NCBI GenBank assembly: GCA_900466745.1 | Contig: UBNE01000003.1 | Span: 62,001-126,000 of the forward strand | DNA: 64,000 nt | Reading direction: 5' to 3' | From: Hyphomicrobiales bacterium | GTDB taxonomy: Bacteria > Pseudomonadota > Alphaproteobacteria > Rhizobiales > Beijerinckiaceae | Part shown: positions 9,406 through 20,042 of the stretch, one piece after another | How the letters are laid out: each line of letters begins with the position of its first letter | Numbering within the stretch: position 1 is the first letter of the stretch | Program-made: the position numbers and the translations under genes | Notes under the pieces: generated by a model | The model's database searches: none | The model's input: the letters and a program-made list of their open reading frames with translations, nothing else | Told to the model about the DNA's origin: nothing

Positions 9406-9852
9406 TCATGCCTTCTCGACGACGAGTGTGGCGCCTTCGACGCGCACGACCCGGATTTCCGTGCCGGCCAGCAGCTCCGGCCCGGTGATGCGCCAGGAGG
9501 AATCGCCGACGCGGATGCGGCCCTCGCCGCCGGTCATCGTCGCCTCCAGCCGGAAGACCTTGCCGACGAGCTGGCGGCCGCGGTCGTTGAGCCCGGTCGC
9601 GGCGTCGGGCTCCTCGCCGCGGCGGCGCGTCAGCAGCCGCCCGGCGACGACGCAGGCGACGGCGAAGACCGCGAAGACGATGCAGGCGGCCTGCCAGCCG
9701 AGGCCGGCGAGGCCGACGACCGCGCCGGTCAGCAGCGCGGCGAGCCCGAGCCAGATCAGGAAGACGCCGGGCGCGAGAATCTCGCCGCCGATCAGCAGCA
9801 GGCCCAGGATGGCCCAGAGCCATCCGCCGTGAATCCCCAGCCAGCTCGACAT
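9406..9852 (-). CDS. nfeD: NfeD family membrane protein
   Basis: A 148-residue membrane protein with about three or four hydrophobic helices (GWLWAILGLLLIGGEIL, VFLIWLGLAALLTGAVVGLAGL, ACIVFAVFAVACVVAGRLL) and a C-terminal OB-fold soluble domain (LVGKVFRLEATMTGGEGRIRVGD). NfeD proteins are partners of SPFH/stomatin proteins in membrane microdomains. The gene starts 16 bases after the stop of a stomatin-like gene on the same strand, the classic YbbK-QmcA arrangement. Confidence 0.9.
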   Translation of the reverse strand: MSSWLGIHGGWLWAILGLLLIGGEILAPGVFLIWLGLAALLTGAVVGLAGLGWQAACIVFAVFAVACVVAGRLLTRRRGEEPDAATGLNDRGRQLVGKVFRLEATMTGGEGRIRVGDSSWRITGPELLAGTEIRVVRVEGATLVVEKA

Positions 9853-9868
9853 GATCGTTTGCGCCCGC

Positions 9869-10849
9869 CTAACCGCTCGTGCGGCCGGACAACGGCACTG
9901 AGCCGGGGTTGCGCCGGGCTGTCGCGGCTTCCTCGCCGAAGACGGCCCTGGTGAGCTGGGCGATGCCGCCGACCGTGCCGGCGAGCGCGGCGGCCTCGAT
10001 CGGGACGATCACGACCTTGCTGTTCTGGCTGCCGGCGATCGCCTTCAGCGCGTCGGTGTAGCGCTCGGCGATCAGGAAGTTGGCGGCCTGGATGTCGCCC
10101 TTGCCGATCGCCTCCGACACCACGGCGGTCGCCGCTGCTTCCGCCTGTGCCAGCCTCTCGCGGGCCTCGGCGTCGCGCAGCGCCGATTCCTTGCGGCCCT
10201 CGGCGGCGAGGATCTGCGATTGCTTCTGCCCTTCGGCCTTGAGAATCTCGGCCTGGCGCAGGCCTTCGGCTTCCAGGATCGCGGCGCGCTTCTCGCGCTC
10301 GGCCTTCATCTGGCGGTTCATCGCCCCGGCGATGTCGGCCGGCGGGATGATGTCGCGGATCTCGATGCGCGTGACCTTGACGCCCCAGGGCGAGGCGGCG
10401 GCGTCCATGACGCGCAGCAGCCGCTCGTTGATCTCGTCGCGATGGGAGAGAAGCTGGTCGAGGTCCATCGAGCCGACGACGGTGCGGATATTGGTCATGG
10501 TCAGGACCATCAGCGCCTCGCTGAGCGAGTGGACCTCGTAGCAGGCCTTGGCGGCGTCGAGCACCTGGAAGAAGGCGGCGGCGTCGATGCGCACCCCGGC
10601 ATTGTCCTTGGTGATCGCCTCCTGCGAGGGAATGTCGAGCACCTGCTCCATGACGTTCACCTTGTGCCCGATGCGGTCGATATAGGGCACGATCAGCCCG
10701 AGGCCCGCGCTCAGCGTGCGCGAATAGCGGCCGAAGCGCTCCACGGTGTAGTTGTAGCCTTGCGGAACGGTGCGGACGCCGCGCGCGATGGTCAGGATGA
10801 CCAGCGCCACGACGACGATGACGGCGATGTTGAAACCCGACAGATCCAT
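9869..10849 (-). CDS. qmcA: SPFH domain / stomatin-like membrane protein QmcA
   Basis: A 326-residue protein anchored by one N-terminal helix (FNIAVIVVVALVILTIA), followed by an SPFH domain (VPQGYNYTVERFGRYSRTL, VMEQVLDIPSQEAITKDN, VKVTRIEIRDIIPPADI). A long charged coiled coil rich in AEG repeats (AEGLRQAEILKAEGQKQSQ) comes next, then an alanine-rich C-terminus. Family members organise membrane domains and protease complexes. It forms an operon with nfeD downstream (16-bp gap). Confidence 0.92.
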   Translation of the reverse strand: MDLSGFNIAVIVVVALVILTIARGVRTVPQGYNYTVERFGRYSRTLSAGLGLIVPYIDRIGHKVNVMEQVLDIPSQEAITKDNAGVRIDAAAFFQVLDAAKACYEVHSLSEALMVLTMTNIRTVVGSMDLDQLLSHRDEINERLLRVMDAAASPWGVKVTRIEIRDIIPPADIAGAMNRQMKAEREKRAAILEAEGLRQAEILKAEGQKQSQILAAEGRKESALRDAEARERLAQAEAAATAVVSEAIGKGDIQAANFLIAERYTDALKAIAGSQNSKVVIVPIEAAALAGTVGGIAQLTRAVFGEEAATARRNPGSVPLSGRTSG

Positions 10850-10994
10850 TCCGTTCCCCTAGCGGCGGCCGCGAGGCCCGCCCTTGCCCGCGGCGCCCAA
10901 ACTGGCGGCTCGGGCGTGCGGATGCAAGCGCAGAGCCGCGACCGCCGACCGAATCCCGGCGCGGCAGGCCCGCCCCGGACGCGCGCGGCCGGCC

Positions 10995-11510
10995 TCAGCT
11001 CTGCGTCGCGGCCGCGTTGCAGCGCTGGAGCAGGCGCGAGGCGGCGGTGACGCCGGTGAGCGAGAAGGTGTAGCGCGTGCTGTTGCCGCGGCCGGAGCGC
11101 GCCTGGAGCACCATGTCGTTGCCGGCGCGCATCGCGGCGAGCAGGGCCGGCTCGCGCTCGATCTTCTCGAGCCAGGCGTTGTTGCCCTCGGTCAGCATGC
11201 GGAACTCCTCGTCGCCGATGGTGATGGTGACCGTCGAGTTCGCGGCGAAGTCGTAGCCCGTCTGGAAGCTCGATTCGGTATTCGCTCCGTCATTCCCGGT
11301 CTGGACGAAGAAGAACACCTCGCCATGGCGCAGGCTCGAAGGCTCCTGGGAGGCGGGGCTGCTCATGATGAAGCAATGGGTCAGATTGCCCTTTTCATAG
11401 GTGGCTGCGCTCCAGGCGTTGAACTGGCCGAGCGATTTGGCCGAAGCCGCTTCAGCACCGGTGGTTGCCAGCAGAGCCAGGCAGACAGCCGAAAGCGTTG
11501 TCTTGATCAT
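10995..11510 (-). CDS. Invasion-associated locus B (IalB) family protein
   Basis: A 171-residue exported protein with a clear signal peptide (MIKTTLSAVCLALLATTGAEA). The mature part begins KSLGQFNAWSAATYE and carries HCFIMSSPASQEP, the typical IalB fold start. The mature protein has two cysteines, in HCFIM and near the C-terminus (LLQRCNAAATQS). In Bartonella, IalB aids erythrocyte invasion; in free-living relatives the role is unknown. The start is supported by an AAAGGAGAT ribosome site. It follows secA on the same strand with a hairpin between. Confidence 0.87.
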   Translation of the reverse strand: MIKTTLSAVCLALLATTGAEAASAKSLGQFNAWSAATYEKGNLTHCFIMSSPASQEPSSLRHGEVFFFVQTGNDGANTESSFQTGYDFAANSTVTITIGDEEFRMLTEGNNAWLEKIEREPALLAAMRAGNDMVLQARSGRGNSTRYTFSLTGVTAASRLLQRCNAAATQS

Positions 11511-11654
11511 CCGTTCATCTCCTTTCGCAGCGCGCAACTTGGAAAGCAGAGCCTTACCGAGGCGTAAACAAGACCTCACGAATCTGTGCGTCGATCCGGC
11601 GCAGGCCGGCCGGAGCCCCGAGGAAGGGCGGCGGAGGAGGCGCCTCCGAAACGA

Positions 11655-11681
11655 CGATGCCCGGCGCGAGGCCGGGCATCG
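11655..11681 (-). terminator. Strong hairpin downstream of secA
   Basis: CGATGCCCGGC (11655-11665) and GCCGGGCATCG (11671-11681) form a perfect 11-bp stem with a 5-nt loop, 24 bases after the secA stop on the minus strand. Only a short T-containing stretch follows. It probably terminates or attenuates transcription into ialB. Confidence 0.6.
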
Positions 11682-11704
11682 AGGGAGAAAGCGGTGGCCG
11701 GGTC

Positions 11705-14494
<2,790 letters not shown>

Positions 14495-14863
14495 GTTGGG
14501 CCTTTCAGGTGATGTCTGGGTCTGACGGCCGGCGCGGTCCTGGGTGTCGCGCCCGGGCCGAAAGGCCGCGGTATTCTCGAATTGCGACCGCGTGTTTAGA
14601 CGCGTGCGCGGGCAGGGTCCAGCGCGCGTTTCGCCCGATCTTCGGCGAAGCGGCCAGGAATCCGCCGTGGATGTGGGGTGGCGCGGCGCCGCTGCCAAGG
14701 GAGGTGCCCGCCCGGAGGCGGCACGGCCGCCGCGAGGCAGGCCTCGACCGGCGCCGGGCCCGCAGCGCCGGATGGCCCTGAATCGCCTTGCCTTTGCCGT
14801 GTTCAACTGGCAGTGCAGCGCGCGACCCCCGCGTCTTCGGCTCTCCTTGGAAAGGCCGTCTTC
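14495..14863. other. Divergent intergenic region secA / parvulin
   Basis: A 369-base region with no supported gene. It must hold the promoters of secA (leftward) and the peptidylprolyl isomerase (rightward). Short open frames here lack ribosome sites or family features. I could not find a confident -35/-10 pair or palindrome. Confidence 0.4.
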
Positions 14864-15730
14864 ATGAAGTCCACCCGTTTTATCGCCGCTCTCGGTTTCG
14901 TCCTGCTGGCGGGGCCGGCCTTCGCCCAGGCCGACAAGGTCGTCGCCAAGGTCGACGGCATCCCGATCACGCAGCAGGAGGTCGACCTCGCGACCGAGGA
15001 TCTGGGCGAGCGCCTCGCCCAGCTTCCCGACGAGCGCAAGCGCGACGAGGTGATCAACTATCTTGTCGACCTCAAGCTCGGCGCCAAGGCGGCGGCCGAG
15101 GCCAAGATCGCCGAGACGCCGGATTTCGCCGCCCGCCTCGCCTATTACCGCGAGAAGGTGCTGCTCGACCAGTATCTCACCGGCATCGGCAAGAAGGCGG
15201 TCACCGAGGAGGCCGCGAAGAAGCTCTACGCGGACACCACCAAGGCGATGGCTCCCGAGGAGGAGGCGCATGCCCGCCACATCCTGGTCGAGACCGAGGA
15301 CCAGGCCAAGGCGGTCGAGGAGCGGCTGAAGAAGGGCGAGGATTTCGCCAAGGTCGCCGCCGACGTCTCGAAGGATCCCGGCTCCGGCAAGGAGGGCGGC
15401 GATCTGGGCTGGTTCACCAAGGACCGCATGGTGCCCGAATTCGCCGAGGCCGCCTTCAAGCTCAAGAAGGGCGAGGTCTCCGACCCGGTGAAGAGCCAGT
15501 TCGGCTGGCACGTCATCAAGCTCGAGGACAAGCGCACCAAGCCGCTGCCGGAATATTCCGCCGTGAAGCCGCAGATCGAGCAGTATCTCGAGCGCAAGGC
15601 CCAGCAGGACACCGTGCTGGCGCTGCGCGAGAAGGCCAAGGTCGAGCGCCTCGACAAGCCGGCGGAGCCTGCCGCCCCGGTGGCGCCTGCCCCGGATGCG
15701 GCGAAGCCCGCCGAGCCGAAGAAGAACTGA
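14864..15730 (+). CDS. Exported parvulin-type peptidylprolyl isomerase
   Basis: Periplasmic or membrane-associated foldase of 288 residues. The signal peptide is [21 protein letters not shown]. An N-terminal SurA-like chaperone region ([15 protein letters not shown]) precedes a PpiC parvulin domain ([53 protein letters not shown]). A Pro/Ala/Lys-rich C-terminal tail follows. It probably aids folding of secreted or outer-membrane proteins delivered by Sec; its neighbour is the divergent secA gene. A strong hairpin follows the stop. Confidence 0.92.
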   Translation: MKSTRFIAALGFVLLAGPAFAQADKVVAKVDGIPITQQEVDLATEDLGERLAQLPDERKRDEVINYLVDLKLGAKAAAEAKIAETPDFAARLAYYREKVLLDQYLTGIGKKAVTEEAAKKLYADTTKAMAPEEEAHARHILVETEDQAKAVEERLKKGEDFAKVAADVSKDPGSGKEGGDLGWFTKDRMVPEFAEAAFKLKKGEVSDPVKSQFGWHVIKLEDKRTKPLPEYSAVKPQIEQYLERKAQQDTVLALREKAKVERLDKPAEPAAPVAPAPDAAKPAEPKKN

Positions 15731-15758
15731 GCTTTCGCCTCGCGTCAGGCGATTTTGC

Positions 15759-15788
15759 GGGCGGCCCTTGCGGCCGCCCTTCTTGTTT
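15759..15788 (+). terminator. Rho-independent terminator after parvulin gene
   Basis: GGGCGGCC (15759-15766) and GGCCGCCC (15772-15779) form an 8-bp stem with a 5-nt loop, followed by TTCTTGTTTT. It starts 29 bases after the stop. Confidence 0.75.
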
Positions 15789-15888
15789 TCGTCATCGGCC
15801 TGCGGCAGAGGCTGCTGGATAAGGCGCATGGCGCGGCGGGCGGACGATTCGCCGGTCCTGCGAGCCGTGTCCCGCAGGAGGAGCCCCG

Positions 15889-17139
15889 ATGGCCGGCAAG
15901 GATGTTCCCGTTTCCCCGCTCGCGCCGAAGCGCCAGCCCAAGGTTCCGCCGGTCCCGGGCGTGCGCTTCGCCACCGCCGAGGCCGGCATCCGCTACAAGG
16001 GCCGCACCGATGTCTGGTTCGCGCTGCTCGATCCGGGCACGCAGGTCGCCGGCGTCTTCACCCGTTCCAAGTGCCCCTCCGCACCGGTCGACTGGTGCCG
16101 CGAGAACCTGAAGCAGGGCTCGGCCCGCGCCGTCGTCGTCAATTCCGGCAATGCCAACGCCTTCACCGGGCTGAAGGGGCGTGAGGCGGTGAAGCTCACC
16201 GCCGAGATCGCCGCCAAGGCCGCGGGATGCAAGCCTGAAGAAGTCTTCGTCGCCTCGACCGGCGTGATCGGCGAGCCGCTCGATGCGAGCAAGTTCAAGG
16301 GCGTGCTCGACGATTGCGCCAGACGCGCCGCGGACGGTCCCTGGATCGACGCCGCCCGCGCGATCATGACCACCGACACCTTCCCGAAGGCGCTGACCCG
16401 CAAAGCCAAGATCGACGGCAAGGAGGTGGTCATCGCCGGCATCGCCAAGGGCGCCGGCATGATCGCGCCGGACATGGCGACGATGCTCTCCTTCGTCTTC
16501 ACCGACGCGCCGATCGCCGCCCCCGTGCTGCAGGCGCTGCTGTCGAAGGGCGTCAAGGGCTCGTTCAACGCGGTGACGGTCGACAGCGACACCTCGACCT
16601 CCGACACGCTGATGCTGTTCGCGACGGGCAAGGCGCGCGCGCGGGGGGTTCCGGAGATCGGCGAGGTCAACGATGCCCGTCTCTCCGGCTTCAAGCGGGC
16701 GCTGAATGCCATCCTGCTGGAGCTCGCCCATCTCGTCTGCAAGGACGGCGAGGGCGCCCGCAAATTCGTCGAGGTGCGCGTCACCGGCGCGGCCTCCGCC
16801 CGTTCGGCCAAGCGGGTCGCGCTCTCGATCGCCAATTCGCCGCTGGTCAAGACCGCGATCGCCGGCGAGGACGCCAATTGGGGCCGCGTTGTCATGGCGG
16901 TCGGCAAGGCCGGCGAGCCGGCCGATCGCGACAGGCTCGATATCGGCTTCGGCGACATCCTCGTGGCGAAGCAGGGCGCGCGGGCTCCTTCTTACGACGA
17001 GGCCGCGGTGTCCGAATATATGAAGGGCGACCACATCGTCATCACCGCCGATCTCGGCCTCGGACGCGGCAAGGCCACGGTCTGGACCTGCGACCTGACC
17101 AAGGCCTATGTCGAGATCAATGGCGATTATCGCTCCTGA
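15889..17139 (+). CDS. argJ: Bifunctional ornithine acetyltransferase / N-acetylglutamate synthase
   Basis: Arginine biosynthesis: transfers acetyl from N-acetylornithine to glutamate, and in bifunctional forms also acetylates glutamate from acetyl-CoA. It has 416 residues, self-cleaved in the family before a threonine; here the cleavage motif is [14 protein letters not shown]. Other signatures are [34 protein letters not shown] and [14 protein letters not shown]. The ATG is preceded by an AGGAGGAG-type ribosome site. A lipoprotein gene and a MutT gene follow on the same strand. Confidence 0.96.
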   Translation: MAGKDVPVSPLAPKRQPKVPPVPGVRFATAEAGIRYKGRTDVWFALLDPGTQVAGVFTRSKCPSAPVDWCRENLKQGSARAVVVNSGNANAFTGLKGREAVKLTAEIAAKAAGCKPEEVFVASTGVIGEPLDASKFKGVLDDCARRAADGPWIDAARAIMTTDTFPKALTRKAKIDGKEVVIAGIAKGAGMIAPDMATMLSFVFTDAPIAAPVLQALLSKGVKGSFNAVTVDSDTSTSDTLMLFATGKARARGVPEIGEVNDARLSGFKRALNAILLELAHLVCKDGEGARKFVEVRVTGAASARSAKRVALSIANSPLVKTAIAGEDANWGRVVMAVGKAGEPADRDRLDIGFGDILVAKQGARAPSYDEAAVSEYMKGDHIVITADLGLGRGKATVWTCDLTKAYVEINGDYRS

Positions 17140-17244
17140 GGCATTCGCCCCGGCGCAGGTTCCGGAGTTGCGGCCAGCTCTCGGCGGCTGCATCATCCCG
17201 GCCGGCGTCATCGTGATGATGGCGCCGCGCAGGGTGGGGGCGGC

Positions 17245-17763
17245 ATGAGGACCGGGATATTCGCGGCGGCGGCGTTGGCCGGCACCATCATCGGCGGCTG
17301 CCAGGCGAGCCGCCCGCCCGCGACCGTCGCCTTCTCGGCCGAGGAGGCGGCTTTCATCAGGAAGCCCGGGGCCGCGACGATCACCGGCCACGCCTTCCGC
17401 ACAAGGCCGAGCGGAACGGTCGTCCATGCGGCCGGCGAGGTGGTTCGCCTCGTTCCGGCGACAGCCTATGCGCGCGAGCGTTTCCAGCAGCTCTATGGCG
17501 ACCGCAAGTTCGTGCCGTACCAGAACTATCCGCGCGACGACAAGGCGGATCCGGCCTATGCCGAATACACCCGCACGACCAAGGCGGAATCGAACGGCCG
17601 CTTCAGCTTCGACAAAGTCGCGCCCGGCCGCTATTTCGTGACGACCCAGGTGGTCTGGGGCGATGAAGCGGCCTTCACCCGCCAGGGCGGCTCGGTCTAT
17701 GACCTCGTCACCGTGACGGGCAAGGAGAGCGAGCCCATCGACGTCATCCTCTCCGGCAATTGA
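17245..17763 (+). CDS. Putative lipoprotein with carboxypeptidase-regulatory-like fold
   Basis: A 172-residue protein with a short signal peptide and plausible lipobox (TIIGGC, Cys19). The mature part has a transthyretin-like/carboxypeptidase-regulatory pattern: ITGHAFRTRPSGTVVHAAG, then TKAESNGRFSFDKVAPGRYFVTTQV, the usual beta-sandwich signature. Such domains are structural or binding modules of the envelope. Its stop codon overlaps the start of the MutT gene, so the two are translationally coupled. Confidence 0.78.
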   Translation: MRTGIFAAAALAGTIIGGCQASRPPATVAFSAEEAAFIRKPGAATITGHAFRTRPSGTVVHAAGEVVRLVPATAYARERFQQLYGDRKFVPYQNYPRDDKADPAYAEYTRTTKAESNGRFSFDKVAPGRYFVTTQVVWGDEAAFTRQGGSVYDLVTVTGKESEPIDVILSGN

Positions 17764-18179
17764 GTCCCCTTCCCGTGAAGCTCCTCCTCGTCGTCGCCTG
17801 CGCCCTGATCGATGCCGACAACCGCGTCCTCGTCAGCCAACGGCCCGAAGGCAAGGCGCTGGCCGGGCTGTGGGAATTTCCCGGCGGCAAGCTCGAAGCC
17901 GGCGAGCGGCCGGAGCCGGCGCTGATCCGCGAGCTGCATGAGGAACTCGGCATCGCGGTGAAGGAGGAATGCCTCGCGCCGCTGACCTTCGCCAGCTACG
18001 CCTATCCGGACTTCCACCTGCTGATGCCGCTCTATATCTGCCGTCGCTGGGAGGGCACGCCCGCATCGAAAGAGGCGCAGGCGCTGAAATGGGTGCGCCC
18101 CGGCAAGCTGCGCGATCTCGCCATGCCGCCGGCCGACGAGCCGCTGATCCCGCCGCTGGTCGATCTGCTGGGGGCGTGA
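17760..18179 (+). CDS. mutT: MutT-type Nudix hydrolase (8-oxo-dGTP diphosphatase)
   Basis: Removes oxidised dGTP from the nucleotide pool to prevent A:T to C:G mutations. It has 139 residues with the Nudix box at GKLEAGERPEPALIRELHEELGI (G-x5-E-x7-R-E-x2-E-E pattern fully present), preceded by RPEGKALAGLWEFPG, typical of MutT. The start taken is a TTG overlapping the previous stop, implying coupled translation; a GTG at 17775 is an alternative. The C-terminal LPPADEPLIP-like end is normal. Confidence 0.92.
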   Translation: MSPLPVKLLLVVACALIDADNRVLVSQRPEGKALAGLWEFPGGKLEAGERPEPALIRELHEELGIAVKEECLAPLTFASYAYPDFHLLMPLYICRRWEGTPASKEAQALKWVRPGKLRDLAMPPADEPLIPPLVDLLGA

Positions 18180-18195
18180 GGCCGCTTCCCGGCGG

Positions 18196-19422
18196 CTATA
18201 GCGGCGGTGCTGACGCGGCCTGTCCGGAACGAGGCGCTTCGGGGGCCGGGACCGCGGGAACCGTCTCGTCGCGGCCGAGCTGGAAACGCTCGAAACGCTG
18301 CAATTCGTCCTCGATGGCGGCCTTGAGCGCCGGCGTCTCGTAGCCGTCGAGCCAGGTCCAGCGCTGCATCAGCAGCTTGCCGGCGGCCCGGTCGGTCTTG
18401 AGGTCGAGCACGGCGACGATGCGGTCGCCCGCCAGGACCGGCAGGCCGAAATAGCCGTAGACGCGGTTTTCGGGGCGCAGATAGGCCTCGAAGACATGGG
18501 CGTAGTCGAAGAACAGTTTCGACCGCTTGCGCTGGATCACCAGCGGATCGAAGGGCGAGAGGATGTGAATGAGATCGGGCTCGGGCTCCGGCACCGCCTC
18601 CAGCGCTGCGGGCCGCGCCCAGTGGATCGTCTTGCCGGCGCCTTCGATCGCGAGGGGGACGAGTTCCTTGCGCTTCACCCGGGCCGCGATCAGCGCCGCC
18701 GCGGCCTTCTTGCTCGGCGCGTCGAGATGGCAGGCGGAATCGAGGCTGACCAACCCTTGCGCCCTCAGCGCCCGGTCGAGCTTGTAGGCGGTGACCTGCC
18801 GCTCGCTCGCCGGGGCCGGGCGCTTCTCCCACTGGAAATGCCGGTCGAAGAGCTCATAGGTCTTCACCATGCCGGACCGGGCGGAGATGGCGAGGTCGCC
18901 ATCGTAGAAGGCGCGCTCCAGCAGGCCCTTGGACGGCTTCTTGCTGGCCCAGAGATGGGCCTTCTCGACCAGCTCCTCCTCGATGTCGCGGATGGTCAGC
19001 GCGCCGTCCCTGCGGATGCGGCGGAGCAGCTTGCGCGTCTCCTCGCGCGCGCCGACGGCGGACCAGCGCTTCGGCTCCTCGCGATGCGCCTTCATCTCCG
19101 GCAGGAAATAGCGGATGTCGCGGGTCGGCACATAGGAGAGCGCATGCGTCCAGTATTCGAACACGCTCTTCTCGACCGATTGCGCCCGGGCGAGGTCGCT
19201 GCGGCGATAGGCGGGAATGCGGGCGTAGAGGATGTGGTGGTGGCAGCGCTCGATCACGTTGATCGTGTCGATCTGGACATAGCCGAGATGCTCGACCGCC
19301 GCGCGCGTCGCCGCCGGCCCGGCGCCGAAGGGCTCGCGCCGGTCGAGCCGCTGGGCGTGGAGCCAGAGGCGGCGGGCCTGCTCGGCGGAAAGGGAAGGCG
19401 GCTTGCGCGGGCGAGGGGGCAT
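18196..19422 (-). CDS. Winged-helix DNA glycosylase-like protein (YcaQ/AlkX family)
   Basis: A 408-residue protein of the HTH_42 family. E. coli YcaQ unhooks DNA interstrand crosslinks. Residues 49-53 (VQIDT, with the Q-hydrophobic-D motif proposed as catalytic) and RCHHHILYARIPAY fit this family. WTHALSYVPTRDIRYFLPEM and LSPFDPLVIQRKRSKLFFDY are further signatures. The C-terminal 25 residues are a Pro/Ala-rich tail. It faces mutT convergently, which may hint at a DNA-maintenance neighbourhood. Confidence 0.88.
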   Translation of the reverse strand: MPPRPRKPPSLSAEQARRLWLHAQRLDRREPFGAGPAATRAAVEHLGYVQIDTINVIERCHHHILYARIPAYRRSDLARAQSVEKSVFEYWTHALSYVPTRDIRYFLPEMKAHREEPKRWSAVGAREETRKLLRRIRRDGALTIRDIEEELVEKAHLWASKKPSKGLLERAFYDGDLAISARSGMVKTYELFDRHFQWEKRPAPASERQVTAYKLDRALRAQGLVSLDSACHLDAPSKKAAAALIAARVKRKELVPLAIEGAGKTIHWARPAALEAVPEPEPDLIHILSPFDPLVIQRKRSKLFFDYAHVFEAYLRPENRVYGYFGLPVLAGDRIVAVLDLKTDRAAGKLLMQRWTWLDGYETPALKAAIEDELQRFERFQLGRDETVPAVPAPEAPRSGQAASAPPL

Positions 19423-19513
19423 GGCCGAAGGCTAGCCCCCTCGCCCGCGCCGCGTAAGAGGGCGGGCGCGCGACCGCTGACAGGGGCTGGCGGGAGCCCG
19501 AAGCCGCGCCGTC

Positions 19514-20038
19514 TCAGGGCGCGACGATCAGCGCCCAGTAGACCTGGTATTTCGAGCCCGGGGCATAGGCGGTGGCGATGCCCATGCGCTTCGCCTTCGC
19601 ATCCTTCATGACGCGGTCGTGCTGGGGCGAGTCGCGCCAGCCGGAGAAGGCCTCGGCGAGCCGCCGGTAGCCGGCCGACAGATTGGCCTCCGCGCCGGGA
19701 ATGCCCGCCCCGGCGAGGCGCGCCTTCACCGCATCGGCCTGGGCCGGCTTGTCCGAGCGCGCCATCATGGCGGCCTCGCGCTGCGCCGCCGCGTCGAGGG
19801 CGGGGTCGAGCGCAAGCGCGCCGAGGCCGGCGTTCATGCGATAGGCCGAGATCATGGCGCGGGCCTGCTCGGCATCGACCCGGGCCGTGCTCGAGCCGAG
19901 GTCGCGGTAGAAGGCCGGCTGGGCCTGACGCTGCGGTTCGGTGCAGCCGGCGATGCCGAACAGGGCGAGCGCGCCGGCGAGGGCGGCGGGGCAGGTCATG
20001 GCGCGCGGGCCGGCGAGGCGGCGCAGAAGCTTCGGCAT
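19514..20038 (-). CDS. CAP-domain lipoprotein
   Basis: A 174-residue secreted lipoprotein with lipobox IAGC (Cys32). It has a CAP/SCP-like core: RVDAEQARAMISAYRMNAGLGALALDPALDAAA, then FSGWRDSPQHDRVMKDAKAKRMGIATAYAPG and YQVYWALIVAP. Family members bind lipids or act at the cell surface; the bacterial function is mostly unknown. Its start lies 5 bp after the stop of the mechanosensitive channel gene, so the two form an operon. Confidence 0.88.
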   Translation of the reverse strand: MPKLLRRLAGPRAMTCPAALAGALALFGIAGCTEPQRQAQPAFYRDLGSSTARVDAEQARAMISAYRMNAGLGALALDPALDAAAQREAAMMARSDKPAQADAVKARLAGAGIPGAEANLSAGYRRLAEAFSGWRDSPQHDRVMKDAKAKRMGIATAYAPGSKYQVYWALIVAP

Positions 20039-20042
20039 CCGG

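Noticed and set aside
8018-9832. 604-codon plus-strand frame over serA and nfeD
   Set aside because: Antisense shadow; serA and nfeD are clearly recognised on the minus strand.
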